In this document: positions 1-5,583 of the stretch, in pieces
Numbering within the stretch: the stretch's first letter is position 1
Layout of the letters: each line of letters begins with the position of its first letter
Assembly: GCA_030037575.1 (NCBI GenBank)
Contig: JASHRB010000170.1
Coordinates: forward strand, 1 to 5,583
Direction of reading: 5' to 3'
Source: Candidatus Sulfotelmatobacter sp.
GTDB taxonomy: Bacteria > Acidobacteriota > Terriglobia > Terriglobales > Acidobacteriaceae
DNA length: 5,583 bases
Translations under genes and position numbers: made by a program
The notes under the pieces: model-generated
What the model was told of the DNA's origin: nothing
What the model saw: the letters and a program-made list of their open reading frames with translations, nothing else
Databases searched by the model: none

Positions 1-1351
1 TCAGCGCAGCTTCGACCTCGCCCGGCTCAACCCGAAATCCACGAATCTTGACCTGATAATCGACGCGGCCAAGGAATTCGAGGTTTCCGTCCGGAAGAGA
101 ACGAACCATGTCACCGGTTTTGTAGAGGCGTGCGCTGCCGTCAGGATCGAATGGATGCGCAATGAACTTCTGCGCCGTCAACTCGGGTTGGTTGAGATAA
201 CCACTCGCCAAGGACGGACCACCGACGTACAATTCGCCGGGTTCGCCCGCCGGCACCGCCTTCAAGTCTTGACCGAGCACGTGAAGCTCAGCATTCGCCA
301 CCGATCTACCGATGGGCAGGCAGTCGCCCCAGCGAACTTGCGGACAGCGCGCCGGTTCGAAGGCACTGACGATGACGCTGGCCTCGGTGGGCCCATAGGT
401 GTTGACCAGTCGCACCCGCTCCGTCGCAAATCGTTGCCACGTGCGGTAACTCTTGGTTGAGGCCTTTTCACCTCCAAGAATAACCAGCCGCAATTTCTCG
501 GGAAGCGCGGCTCCCGGAAAGGTCTCCATTTGGTGCATCAGCTCGTGCCAATATGCCGTGGGTAAATCGAGAACCGTCACCTGCTGGTTGCCAATCCACT
601 GCAAAAACTCCTGGCCTTGCAAGGAGAAAGACTCGGTTTTTAATACCACGGCGGCGCCGCAAATTAAAGCCGGAAAGATTTCCTCGATGGCGATGTCAAA
701 ACTGATGGATGAAAATTGAAGTACTCGATCGGAAGCGCGCAGAGAGTAAAGTTCAATCGCCGCGCAGTTGTGATTCACCAGCCCGCGATGGGGCAAAAGC
801 ACTCCGCGAGGTTTACCGGTCGACCCCGATGTATAAATCACGTAAGCGACGCTGTCCTCACCAGCCTGGCAGGTGATGTTGGTGCACTCGCCCTGGAAAA
901 TCTTGCGGCCATCGGTGTCCAGACATAATCGATCTGCGGAGGCAGAAAAGGCTGAGGCCAAAATCTGTTCGGTAAGGATGACGGCCGGCTTTGCGTCTTC
1001 CAGCATCAGGTCGAGCCGGTGTCTTGGATAATTCGGATCGAGAGGCAGACACGTGCCTCCGGCCTTGAGGACCCCTAACAGGCTGATGGGCAAGTTGAGT
1101 GAGGAACGAAGCGCAACCCCAACTCGGTCTTCAGCGCGAACCCCTAGGACCCGAAGAGTACGAGAGAGTTGGTTTGCGCGTGCATTGAGCTCGCCGTAGG
1201 TGAGAAGTTGCGAGCCGGAAATGACCGCAGGGGCGTGAGGCGTGCGTTCCGCTTGATTTTCGACCAATTGGTGAAGGCAACCTTGGCCCGGGACCCGCGC
1301 CAGCCGCGTTGCAGCCGATGAACCCGCCGCGCTCTCCGAGGAGGGCAACAC
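1..1351 (-). CDS. Amino-acid adenylation (NRPS A-domain) protein, 3' end outside window
   Basis: This is an AMP-binding adenylation enzyme of the nonribosomal peptide synthetase type. Such domains activate an amino acid with ATP and pass it to a carrier-protein thiol. The core motifs appear in order (numbered from the GTG at 1351): A1 around 50-66 (LTYGELNARANQL), A2 95-106 (LKAGGTCLPLDP), A3 173-183 (YTSGSTGKPRG), A4 218-226 (FDIAIEEIF), A5 317-323 (NTYGPTE), A6 372-386 (GELYVGG...GYL), A7 410-415 (YKTGDM) and A8 428-447 (GRVDYQVKIRG...EVE). The window ends just after A8, so the A10 lysine and any carrier domain lie outside. There is no condensation domain before it; about 25 Ser/Ala-rich residues precede the domain at LHQLVENQAERTP. 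The start is uncertain: GTG 1351 has AGAGG five bases upstream, while GTG 1405 and TTG 1384 are in frame but lack a good ribosome site. It follows the sugar transferase on the same strand, probably in the same operon. The family call is firm; the product and true domain layout are unknown. Confidence 0.93.
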   Translation of the reverse strand, partial: MLPSSESAAGSSAATRLARVPGQGCLHQLVENQAERTPHAPAVISGSQLLTYGELNARANQLSRTLRVLGVRAEDRVGVALRSSLNLPISLLGVLKAGGTCLPLDPNYPRHRLDLMLEDAKPAVILTEQILASAFSASADRLCLDTDGRKIFQGECTNITCQAGEDSVAYVIYTSGSTGKPRGVLLPHRGLVNHNCAAIELYSLRASDRVLQFSSISFDIAIEEIFPALICGAAVVLKTESFSLQGQEFLQWIGNQQVTVLDLPTAYWHELMHQMETFPGAALPEKLRLVILGGEKASTKSYRTWQRFATERVRLVNTYGPTEASVIVSAFEPARCPQVRWGDCLPIGRSVANAELHVLGQDLKAVPAGEPGELYVGGPSLASGYLNQPELTAQKFIAHPFDPDGSARLYKTGDMVRSLPDGNLEFLGRVDYQVKIRGFRVEPGEVEAAL

Positions 1352-1356
1352 GTCCG

Positions 1357-1361
1357 CCTCT
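1357..1361 (-). promoter_or_regulatory. Probable ribosome binding site for the adenylation gene
   Basis: AGAGG on the minus strand lies five bases before GTG 1351 and eight before TTG 1348. It is the best Shine-Dalgarno match among the in-frame start options. The site before GTG 1405 has only a GGA eleven bases away. This decides the start chosen here, but not conclusively. Confidence 0.45.
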
Positions 1362-1453
1362 GACGAAGGGGACTTGTCATCCAACGGAGTGTAATTTAGA
1401 CGCACGATCAGGATTGTCCGAGAAGACTGTGAAGCAAGACGGCGGGGACTGAA

Positions 1454-2905
1454 CTACGCAGCGCCGGAGCCTTTGAGAACGGCCGGAATGGTGCGGGCAA
1501 GAATTTCGAAGTCAAGACGGAGAGACCATTTGCGGACATAGTGCAGATCGAGCTCCATCCACTTCTCGAAAGGCATGCAGCTTCGGCCGCTGACTTGCCA
1601 CAGGCAGGTGATTCCGGGACGCACACTGAAGCGGCAGCGCTGCCAATCCTCGCAGGTCTTAGTGAACAAGTCGTAATCGCGTAACTGCAGCGGTCGTGGA
1701 CCGACCAGGCTCATGTGGCCGATGAGCACATTGAAAAGTTGCGGCAGTTCGTCAATGCTGGTGCGGCGCAAAAACTTGCCCACACGCGTAAGCCGTGGAT
1801 CATTCTTGATTTTGAACACCGGTCCGGTGACTTCATTCAGATGCTCAATCTCGCGAAGCTTTTTCTCCGCTTCGACCACCATGGTCCGGAACTTATAAAT
1901 GTGGAACACGCGCTTGTTGTAGCCGACCCGCTCTTGCACGAAGAGTACAGGACCGTGCGAGGTCAACTTGATCAGGAGGGCGACCACCAACAGCATCGGC
2001 GCCAGCAGGATGATCAAGAAAAGCGATACGGAGAAGTCGATCATCCGCTTTACTATTAACGGCCAGCCCTCCGGCGCCCCCGTGTAATGTGTAATCAACG
2101 AGGCACCTTCGATCTCTTCGGCTCGAGACTGCGCCGACTGGAGATCGAATAGGTCCGAAAGGATGCGGAGGATAATGCCTTGCTGCTCGCAAAGCTTGGC
2201 CAGAGCAGAGCTATCAAGATGGAAAGAGCGCACGGGCAAAGCCAGAGCGACTTCATCGACCACCTGGTACCGCAAAAAGGTGGGCAAGCCCTCCAGGTCG
2301 CTGACCAAAGAATAACCGTGCCGTCGGAGTTCTTCGCTTCCATGCCAGGGCCGGTCGGCAAATCCGAGAATCCTGTAGCCCAACTCGGGTCTGGACTGAA
2401 TCATTTTGGCAAACTCAATCGCACGGCGATTGGAGCCCACAATCAGCATGTTGCGGGCATTATGGCCGGAAGCTCGATAGAATCGGAGCCAGGTTCGGGT
2501 GGCGAATCTCTGCGTAGCCAGCATGACCGTGCTGGAGGCGCAGAAGACTCCCACAAAAGTCGGGGTCACCATGCGGAAGCCAATGATAAAAGCGGCCAGG
2601 GTGAGAACCGCGGTGGCCGCTGCAGTGCCTTTGACCACGTCGGCCACTTCGGACAACCGGCTGCTCAATCGCTTCGACTTGTAAAGTCCCAGGCCGGCGA
2701 AAATGAGGTGCCAAACGCCCAGAAGGGTCAAGAAGACAATGACATTCTGGAGCTTGATCCGTACAGAAAGAAACTGGGTGAAACTGAGAGGTCCCAATTT
2801 CATATGAACGGCAAGAGCAGCCACCCCAAAGGAGATCATCAGCAGCAGCAGGTCGAAGACCTCGATTGCGGTGGTCATTATTTTGTGGCGTCGAAGGGTG
2901 CCCAC
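1454..2905 (-). CDS. Polyprenyl-phosphate sugar-1-phosphate transferase (initiating glycosyl phosphotransferase)
   Basis: This 483-residue membrane enzyme belongs to the large phosphoglycosyltransferase family (WbaP/WcaJ/EpsL type). The family moves a sugar-1-phosphate from a nucleotide sugar onto undecaprenyl phosphate at the inner membrane, the first step of repeat-unit assembly. Hydrophobic segments at about 11-33, 53-75, 95-110 and 113-130 form the N-terminal membrane bundle. A Rossmann-like CoA_binding_3 region follows (about 151-265, starting NMLIVGSNRRA, with a loose glycine motif). KRMIDFS (286-292) leads into the membrane-embedded helix at about 293-313, with a proline at 303. The catalytic domain shows KFRTM (338-342), TSIDELPQ with the Asp-Glu pair at 385-386, VGPRP (401-405) and RPGITCLWQVSGR (429-441). 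Length is normal for the family. The GTG start at 2905 is preceded by GAGGA; the in-frame ATG at 2878 would give 474 residues but has no ribosome site. The sugar specificity cannot be read from the sequence. The stop is TAG. Confidence 0.96.
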   Translation of the reverse strand: MGTLRRHKIMTTAIEVFDLLLLMISFGVAALAVHMKLGPLSFTQFLSVRIKLQNVIVFLTLLGVWHLIFAGLGLYKSKRLSSRLSEVADVVKGTAAATAVLTLAAFIIGFRMVTPTFVGVFCASSTVMLATQRFATRTWLRFYRASGHNARNMLIVGSNRRAIEFAKMIQSRPELGYRILGFADRPWHGSEELRRHGYSLVSDLEGLPTFLRYQVVDEVALALPVRSFHLDSSALAKLCEQQGIILRILSDLFDLQSAQSRAEEIEGASLITHYTGAPEGWPLIVKRMIDFSVSLFLIILLAPMLLVVALLIKLTSHGPVLFVQERVGYNKRVFHIYKFRTMVVEAEKKLREIEHLNEVTGPVFKIKNDPRLTRVGKFLRRTSIDELPQLFNVLIGHMSLVGPRPLQLRDYDLFTKTCEDWQRCRFSVRPGITCLWQVSGRSCMPFEKWMELDLHYVRKWSLRLDFEILARTIPAVLKGSGAA

Positions 2906-2910
2906 AGGAA

Positions 2911-2915
2911 TCCTC
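2911..2915 (-). promoter_or_regulatory. Ribosome binding site deciding the GTG start of the sugar transferase
   Basis: GAGGA on the minus strand ends five bases before GTG 2905. The ATG nine codons downstream (2878) is preceded by an A-rich stretch with no Shine-Dalgarno match, so the GTG is preferred. Confidence 0.6.
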
Positions 2916-2934
2916 GGAACTGGATCGGGTAATG

Positions 2935-2960
2935 TCGAAGCGAAGGTTATTTCACTTCGA
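2935..2960. repeat. Small inverted repeat upstream of the sugar transferase
   Basis: Perfect six-base arms TCGAAG (2935-2940) and CTTCGA (2955-2960) flank a 14-base spacer, starting 30 bases before the GTG start of the sugar transferase gene. There is no T-run, so it is not a standard terminator. It could be an operator-like site, a leader hairpin or chance. Confidence 0.3.
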
Positions 2961-3060
2961 ATGGATTATTGGGAAGATGAATGTCCGCGAAGTGTGGGGA
3001 GGAGAGAGCTTCACAAGCTGCTTATGTTGCCTAGGGGGAGTTGAAATTACGAATGGGCGG

Positions 3061-3828
3061 CTACAAGCGGCTGTAAATGGCTTGCGGAATCGGGAAAGTT
3101 CGTTGGTTGAGCACGGCGCCGAACAGGGGTACCTTGGCAGCATGCACCTCTTGCATGATTCGGCGCGCGGTTTCCTTGCGCGACGAGTTTGCCTTCAAGA
3201 CCAGAGCCAGTCCCTCGCACGCCGTTCCGAGAGCGATTGCGTCGGCATGAACGTTCAGTGCCGCGGAGTCCACGATGACGAAATCAAACTCATTGCGCAA
3301 CTCCAGGATTCGCCGCCTTAGCGCCTCAGGTTCGAGAAGGGCGGAGGCGGTCTTATCCCAAGAACCACAGCTCAGGAGCCACAAATTCGGTATGGGAAGC
3401 CGCCGTATGAAATTACGCATCGGTTGGGAATCCAGCACCGCGTCGGTCAGGCCGTGATGGTTCTCGACCCGGAAGACGTTGTGCAAAGCGGGGAAGCGCA
3501 AATTGCCGTCAATGAGACAGACCGAACCGCGGCCCTGCATAGCCAAATTCTGCGCCATGTGAGCCGCCAGCCAGGAGCATCCAGTGTGCCGTTCCACTCC
3601 CGAAAAGACTACGGCTCGATGGCTTGCTGTGGACACGAACAAACGCTCAATCAGCTTCCTGATTTCGCCGCTCACCATGTCTTGCAGAGGGGGAAGGATC
3701 TGGCCCTCAATGGGAACATCGATCTCAGAAAAAGCAGGTTTTTCTGGCGTGGCGAAAATGGCGTCGGCCGCGCGTTTCTCCGCTTGGTCTTCTTCTAACC
3801 TTTGCAACAGCTCGAAATTTCTGCTCAT
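3061..3828 (-). CDS. CpsD/CapB-like BY-kinase homologue with degenerate Walker A motif
   Basis: This 255-residue cytoplasmic P-loop protein resembles the bacterial tyrosine kinases that partner polysaccharide co-polymerases. A variable N-terminal stretch (1-50) is followed by a helix like the one before the kinase core (about 51-65). The Walker A position (about 76-87) reads SGVERHTGCSWL, with Cys84 where the catalytic lysine of GKS/T should be. Walker A' is intact as LIDGNLRFP (105-113, Asp107, Arg111), and Walker B is FVIVDS (183-188, Asp187). The C-terminus is short with a single tyrosine (Tyr252) in place of the usual autophosphorylated cluster. ATG 3828 has AAAGG six bases upstream. It lies 46 bases after the co-polymerase gene, as expected for its cytoplasmic partner. 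The family assignment is sound from motifs and context. Loss of kinase activity is inferred, and it may act as a binding or scaffold subunit. An unrelated ParA/MinD-like ATPase is less likely. Confidence 0.87.
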   Translation of the reverse strand: MSRNFELLQRLEEDQAEKRAADAIFATPEKPAFSEIDVPIEGQILPPLQDMVSGEIRKLIERLFVSTASHRAVVFSGVERHTGCSWLAAHMAQNLAMQGRGSVCLIDGNLRFPALHNVFRVENHHGLTDAVLDSQPMRNFIRRLPIPNLWLLSCGSWDKTASALLEPEALRRRILELRNEFDFVIVDSAALNVHADAIALGTACEGLALVLKANSSRKETARRIMQEVHAAKVPLFGAVLNQRTFPIPQAIYSRL

Positions 3829-3834
3829 CGTTAG

Positions 3835-3839
3835 CCTTT
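3835..3839 (-). promoter_or_regulatory. Ribosome binding site of the kinase-like gene
   Basis: AAAGG on the minus strand lies six bases before ATG 3828. It is a moderate match at normal spacing and supports that start. Confidence 0.5.
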
Positions 3840-3874
3840 CAGCCCTGAGGAACCGTCAATCACTTTGCCGCACG

Positions 3875-5416
3875 TTAAGAGGTCGCGTCGGGGGGCAGCG
3901 GCCGCGTACCGCTTGTACCGTTGCCATTCACGTTGTGAAGCTTGTGTTGTTGATCCGGTATCGCGGCCAGGACCATAACATTCAGTCCGGTCTCCACTTC
4001 TGCGGGGGTGCGGAACGAGACGTTGAAGTTTTCCAAAGCAAATACCAAGCCTCCGCTTAGAGTCGCAGCCAAGGCGAAGGCGATCAGACCCAGAGACCAA
4101 GGGGATTGAGAAGGCAAACTGGGTACGGTGGCTTTTTCTGCCACTCCCACATTGAGCAGCTTAGCCTGATCGAGAGCATCGTTGATGCGAGATTCCTCGC
4201 GCTTGCGCAGGTAGAGCAGGTAATTCTCCTCCGCGGTTTTTGCGGTGCGCAACAGGGCTTGCTGTTCAACCCCCGCTTGATCCAGCTGGCGCACGGTCGC
4301 GAGCGTACTGCGGACGATGGCTTCGGTTTCCACCTCCTTGGCTTCATAACCCTTCAGCTCGGCTTTGGCTTTCACCAATTCAGAGTTAAGCCAGAGGTAA
4401 GACGGGTTCTCGTCGGTGGTAACATCCTGCAGCGGCTTCTCTCGCGCAATGGCTGCTTTCGTGGAGACGATTTCGCGATCCAGCTCTTCGAGCGGAGGAT
4501 ACGTGGACTGGTATTTCGAGGCCATTTCGCTGCGTTTCAAGTCCAGATTCAATAGCGTGGATTTCATTTGCTGCAGCACCGGAGCGTCGTCCGCGTCTTT
4601 CATTTGAGTCGTCAGGCGTGCGGGAGTAGATTTTTCCAATTGTTCCATGGTCGCGATGCGCTGTCGGGTTTCGGCAATCGCGGCCTGGGTTTGACCGATA
4701 CTGCTATTGAACTCGTTGAGTTTTTGAAGCGTGATATCCCGCGCCAGTGTGGGATCGGGCACGGCGGTTTGATTGGGAAACTCCCTCAGGCTGTTTTCCG
4801 CATTTTCCAGTTCCTGCTTGGCCTTCGCAGTTTGCCGGTCGAAGAAGGCGAACTGTCCCATCGGATGATGCAACTCTTCGTGCTTCTGAAGGTACGCAGA
4901 ATCCAGCGCGTCAAGCACTCGAGCCGTCATCTCCGGCTTGCGGGACGTGTAGGTAACGCGGATGATATCGGTTTTCGGAAGAGCTTCGATACTTAAACTC
5001 CCGCGGAGACTGCGTACGGCGGCCGCCAGCTGTTGATCTGGGTTCCTCTTCGTCCCAAACCAGCCTTTGCCCGCCTTGATCAGACCGGTATTCACCACCA
5101 CATTACGGAGTACGTCCTCGCTGGAGATTAATTCCACTTCCGAGTTGAGCTCTTCTTCGCTGATTTCATCCCGCACCATCACGGGGCTGGTCTGTTGAGC
5201 GGTAACCACGGGGTCAACTCGCTCCCGGCGGAGAAGAATTTCGGTCTCGGCCTTGTACCTTGGTCCAAGCAGGGCGGACACCACCGTGCCCAGAAACACC
5301 CCAAGAAAGCAAAGCACCACCGCCTTACGGTGGTGGAAACCAATGCGCACAACATCGCGCAACGTCAGCGACAGGTCCGTGGGCTTCGGACGAACAATAA
5401 GTTCCTGTGTCTCCAT
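3875..5416 (-). CDS. Wzz/GumC-type polysaccharide co-polymerase (chain length determinant)
   Basis: This 513-residue inner-membrane protein belongs to the polysaccharide co-polymerase family. It sets chain length and connects the Wzy polymerase with the outer-membrane export channel. The N-terminal Wzz domain starts at about residue 13, with the first membrane helix at about 31-50 (KAVVLCFLGVFLGTVVSALL), followed by the typical YKAETEILLRRERVDPV. A long periplasmic part with charged, heptad-like helices (about 186-410) should form coiled coils. The proline-rich VPSLPSQSPWSLG (430-443) enters the second membrane helix (about 439-460). A cytoplasmic tail follows (ENFNVSFRTPAEVETGLNVMVLAAIP) with no kinase domain; the kinase-like protein is encoded separately by the next gene. 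ATG 5416 is chosen because AGGAG lies six bases upstream; the in-frame TTG at 5422 directly abuts that AGGAG and is too close. It starts 23 bases after the export-protein gene, suggesting one operon. Confidence 0.95.
   Translation of the reverse strand: METQELIVRPKPTDLSLTLRDVVRIGFHHRKAVVLCFLGVFLGTVVSALLGPRYKAETEILLRRERVDPVVTAQQTSPVMVRDEISEEELNSEVELISSEDVLRNVVVNTGLIKAGKGWFGTKRNPDQQLAAAVRSLRGSLSIEALPKTDIIRVTYTSRKPEMTARVLDALDSAYLQKHEELHHPMGQFAFFDRQTAKAKQELENAENSLREFPNQTAVPDPTLARDITLQKLNEFNSSIGQTQAAIAETRQRIATMEQLEKSTPARLTTQMKDADDAPVLQQMKSTLLNLDLKRSEMASKYQSTYPPLEELDREIVSTKAAIAREKPLQDVTTDENPSYLWLNSELVKAKAELKGYEAKEVETEAIVRSTLATVRQLDQAGVEQQALLRTAKTAEENYLLYLRKREESRINDALDQAKLLNVGVAEKATVPSLPSQSPWSLGLIAFALAATLSGGLVFALENFNVSFRTPAEVETGLNVMVLAAIPDQQHKLHNVNGNGTSGTRPLPPDATS
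5315..5335. repeat. Perfect 8-bp hairpin inside the co-polymerase gene
   Basis: Arms CACCACCG (5315-5322) and CGGTGGTG (5328-5335) flank a five-base loop. It lies about 80-100 bases into the co-polymerase coding sequence and encodes His-His-Arg-Lys-Ala-Val-Val, just before and into the first membrane helix. The mRNA could form a stable GC-rich stem here. It may simply follow from the codons used. Confidence 0.45.
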
Positions 5417-5422
5417 CTCCAA

Positions 5423-5427
5423 CTCCT
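5423..5427 (-). promoter_or_regulatory. Ribosome binding site deciding the ATG start of the co-polymerase
   Basis: AGGAG on the minus strand has a six-base spacer to ATG 5416. It is a strong Shine-Dalgarno match in the 23-base gap after the upstream gene, and it rules out the TTG at 5422 as the start. Confidence 0.75.
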
Positions 5428-5439
5428 GAGCTAACTGGA

Positions 5440-5583
5440 TCAGAATTCTGTCGGCACCATGGCCAAGTTCGCGGTGGGGAGAAATTCCTTGAACTTCGAA
5501 AGCCGGTTCTTGGGAACGAAAATCATGTCTCCCGGTCGCAGGTGCAAATCTTCGGAGAGATTTCGCTCGTTCTCCATCTTCTT
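5440..5583 (-). CDS. Polysaccharide export protein (Wza/SLBB type), C-terminal 47 residues only
   Basis: The visible end of this gene reads EDLHLRPGDMIFVPKNRL and continues with SKFKEFLPTANLAMVPTEF before a TGA at 5440-5442. 'L-x-PGD-h-h-x-VP' close to the C-terminus is the typical end of the soluble ligand-binding beta-grasp (SLBB) part of bacterial polysaccharide export proteins. These form the outer-membrane or periplasmic channel through which the polymer leaves the cell. The position directly before a co-polymerase gene, with a 23-base gap, is the classic arrangement and strengthens the call. The N-terminal export domain, the signal peptide and any lipoprotein cysteine lie beyond the right edge, so the type of outer-membrane anchoring cannot be judged. 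The window edge falls on a codon boundary. Confidence 0.82.
   Translation of the reverse strand, partial: KKMENERNLSEDLHLRPGDMIFVPKNRLSKFKEFLPTANLAMVPTEF

Larger units (their letters stand above)
2906..3060. other. 155-base intergenic gap between the kinase-like gene and the sugar transferase
   Basis: This is the widest certain gap in an otherwise compact gene set. I see no plausible small gene in it, no clear -35/-10 pair and no hairpin followed by a T-run. It holds two modest inverted repeats: AGCTT-CAC-AAGCT at 3007-3019, and TCGAAG/CTTCGA arms at 2935-2940 and 2955-2960. It also carries the ribosome site of the downstream gene. It could contain a weak internal promoter or an mRNA processing site, but nothing seen proves either. 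Confidence 0.5.

Noticed and set aside
1144..1380. Minus-strand frame starting at ATG 1378-1380, a tempting start for the adenylation gene
   Set aside because: It is out of frame with the A-domain motifs, encodes an Arg-rich stretch without similarity, and ends within the A1/A2 region. The motif-bearing frame is continuously open upstream, so no frameshift is needed.
1352..1453. Possible terminator between the sugar transferase and the adenylation gene
   Set aside because: No strong hairpin followed by a T-run is present on the minus strand here.
2180..2932. A 250-codon open frame on the plus strand opposite the sugar transferase
   Set aside because: Its translation is hydrophilic, rich in Gln, Gly and Ser, and has no recognisable motif. 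It lies opposite a gene with complete family motifs and is best explained by codon bias of the real strand.
2866..3321. Plus-strand 151-codon open frame spanning the 155-base gap
   Set aside because: Most of it lies opposite two real genes, and the part in the gap has no distinctive composition or ribosome site.
3584..4060. A 158-codon plus-strand open frame opposite the kinase-like gene and the co-polymerase 3' end
   Set aside because: It crosses the ends of two well-supported minus-strand genes and their gap, with no motif or convincing start site.
4106..4996. Two plus-strand open frames (149 and 142 codons) opposite the co-polymerase
   Set aside because: They lie opposite the coiled-coil region, whose helical composition leaves the complementary strand free of stops. 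No independent support.
5420..5422. TTG as start of the co-polymerase (two residues longer)
   Set aside because: It directly abuts the AGGAG ribosome site with no spacer, whereas ATG 5416 has six bases.

Overview
All five supported genes lie on the minus strand and read from the right edge of the window to the left. They form the core of an exopolysaccharide or capsule locus that runs into a nonribosomal-peptide-type adenylation gene. In transcription order they are: the C-terminal tail of an outer-membrane polysaccharide export protein (5440-5583, cut by the right edge); a Wzz/GumC-type polysaccharide co-polymerase (3875-5416); a CpsD/CapB-like cytoplasmic ATPase or tyrosine-kinase homologue (3061-3828); a polyprenyl-phosphate sugar-1-phosphate transferase (1454-2905); and the first 450 codons or so of an amino-acid adenylation protein (1-1351, cut by the left edge).

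The first three genes sit 23 and 46 bases apart and look like one transcription unit. A 155-base gap then precedes the sugar transferase, and about 50-100 bases separate that gene from the adenylation gene, depending on its start codon. I see no convincing terminator (hairpin plus T-run) in any gap, so a single operon is the simplest reading. The order matches Wzx/Wzy-type export: the sugar transferase loads the first sugar phosphate onto undecaprenyl phosphate, the co-polymerase controls chain length and links to the outer-membrane channel, and the kinase-like protein would normally regulate the co-polymerase.

Three points stand out. The kinase homologue has Cys where the Walker A lysine should be and lacks a tyrosine-rich tail, so it is probably not an ordinary active tyrosine kinase. 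The adenylation domain starts almost at the N-terminus with no condensation domain before it, and my hand alignment of its pocket is acidic (Glu and Asp), as expected for a basic amino acid. The frame of the sugar transferase stays open past its TAG stop into the adenylation gene.

The organism is a Gram-negative-type bacterium, because an outer-membrane export protein is present. Moderately high GC, the separation of co-polymerase and kinase-like protein into two genes, and the style of these proteins suggest Acidobacteriota or Verrucomicrobiota. That is an impression from protein style and cannot be settled from this window. No RNA genes, CRISPR arrays or mobile elements were found. The plus strand holds several long open frames, but all lie opposite the real genes and show no recognisable protein features.
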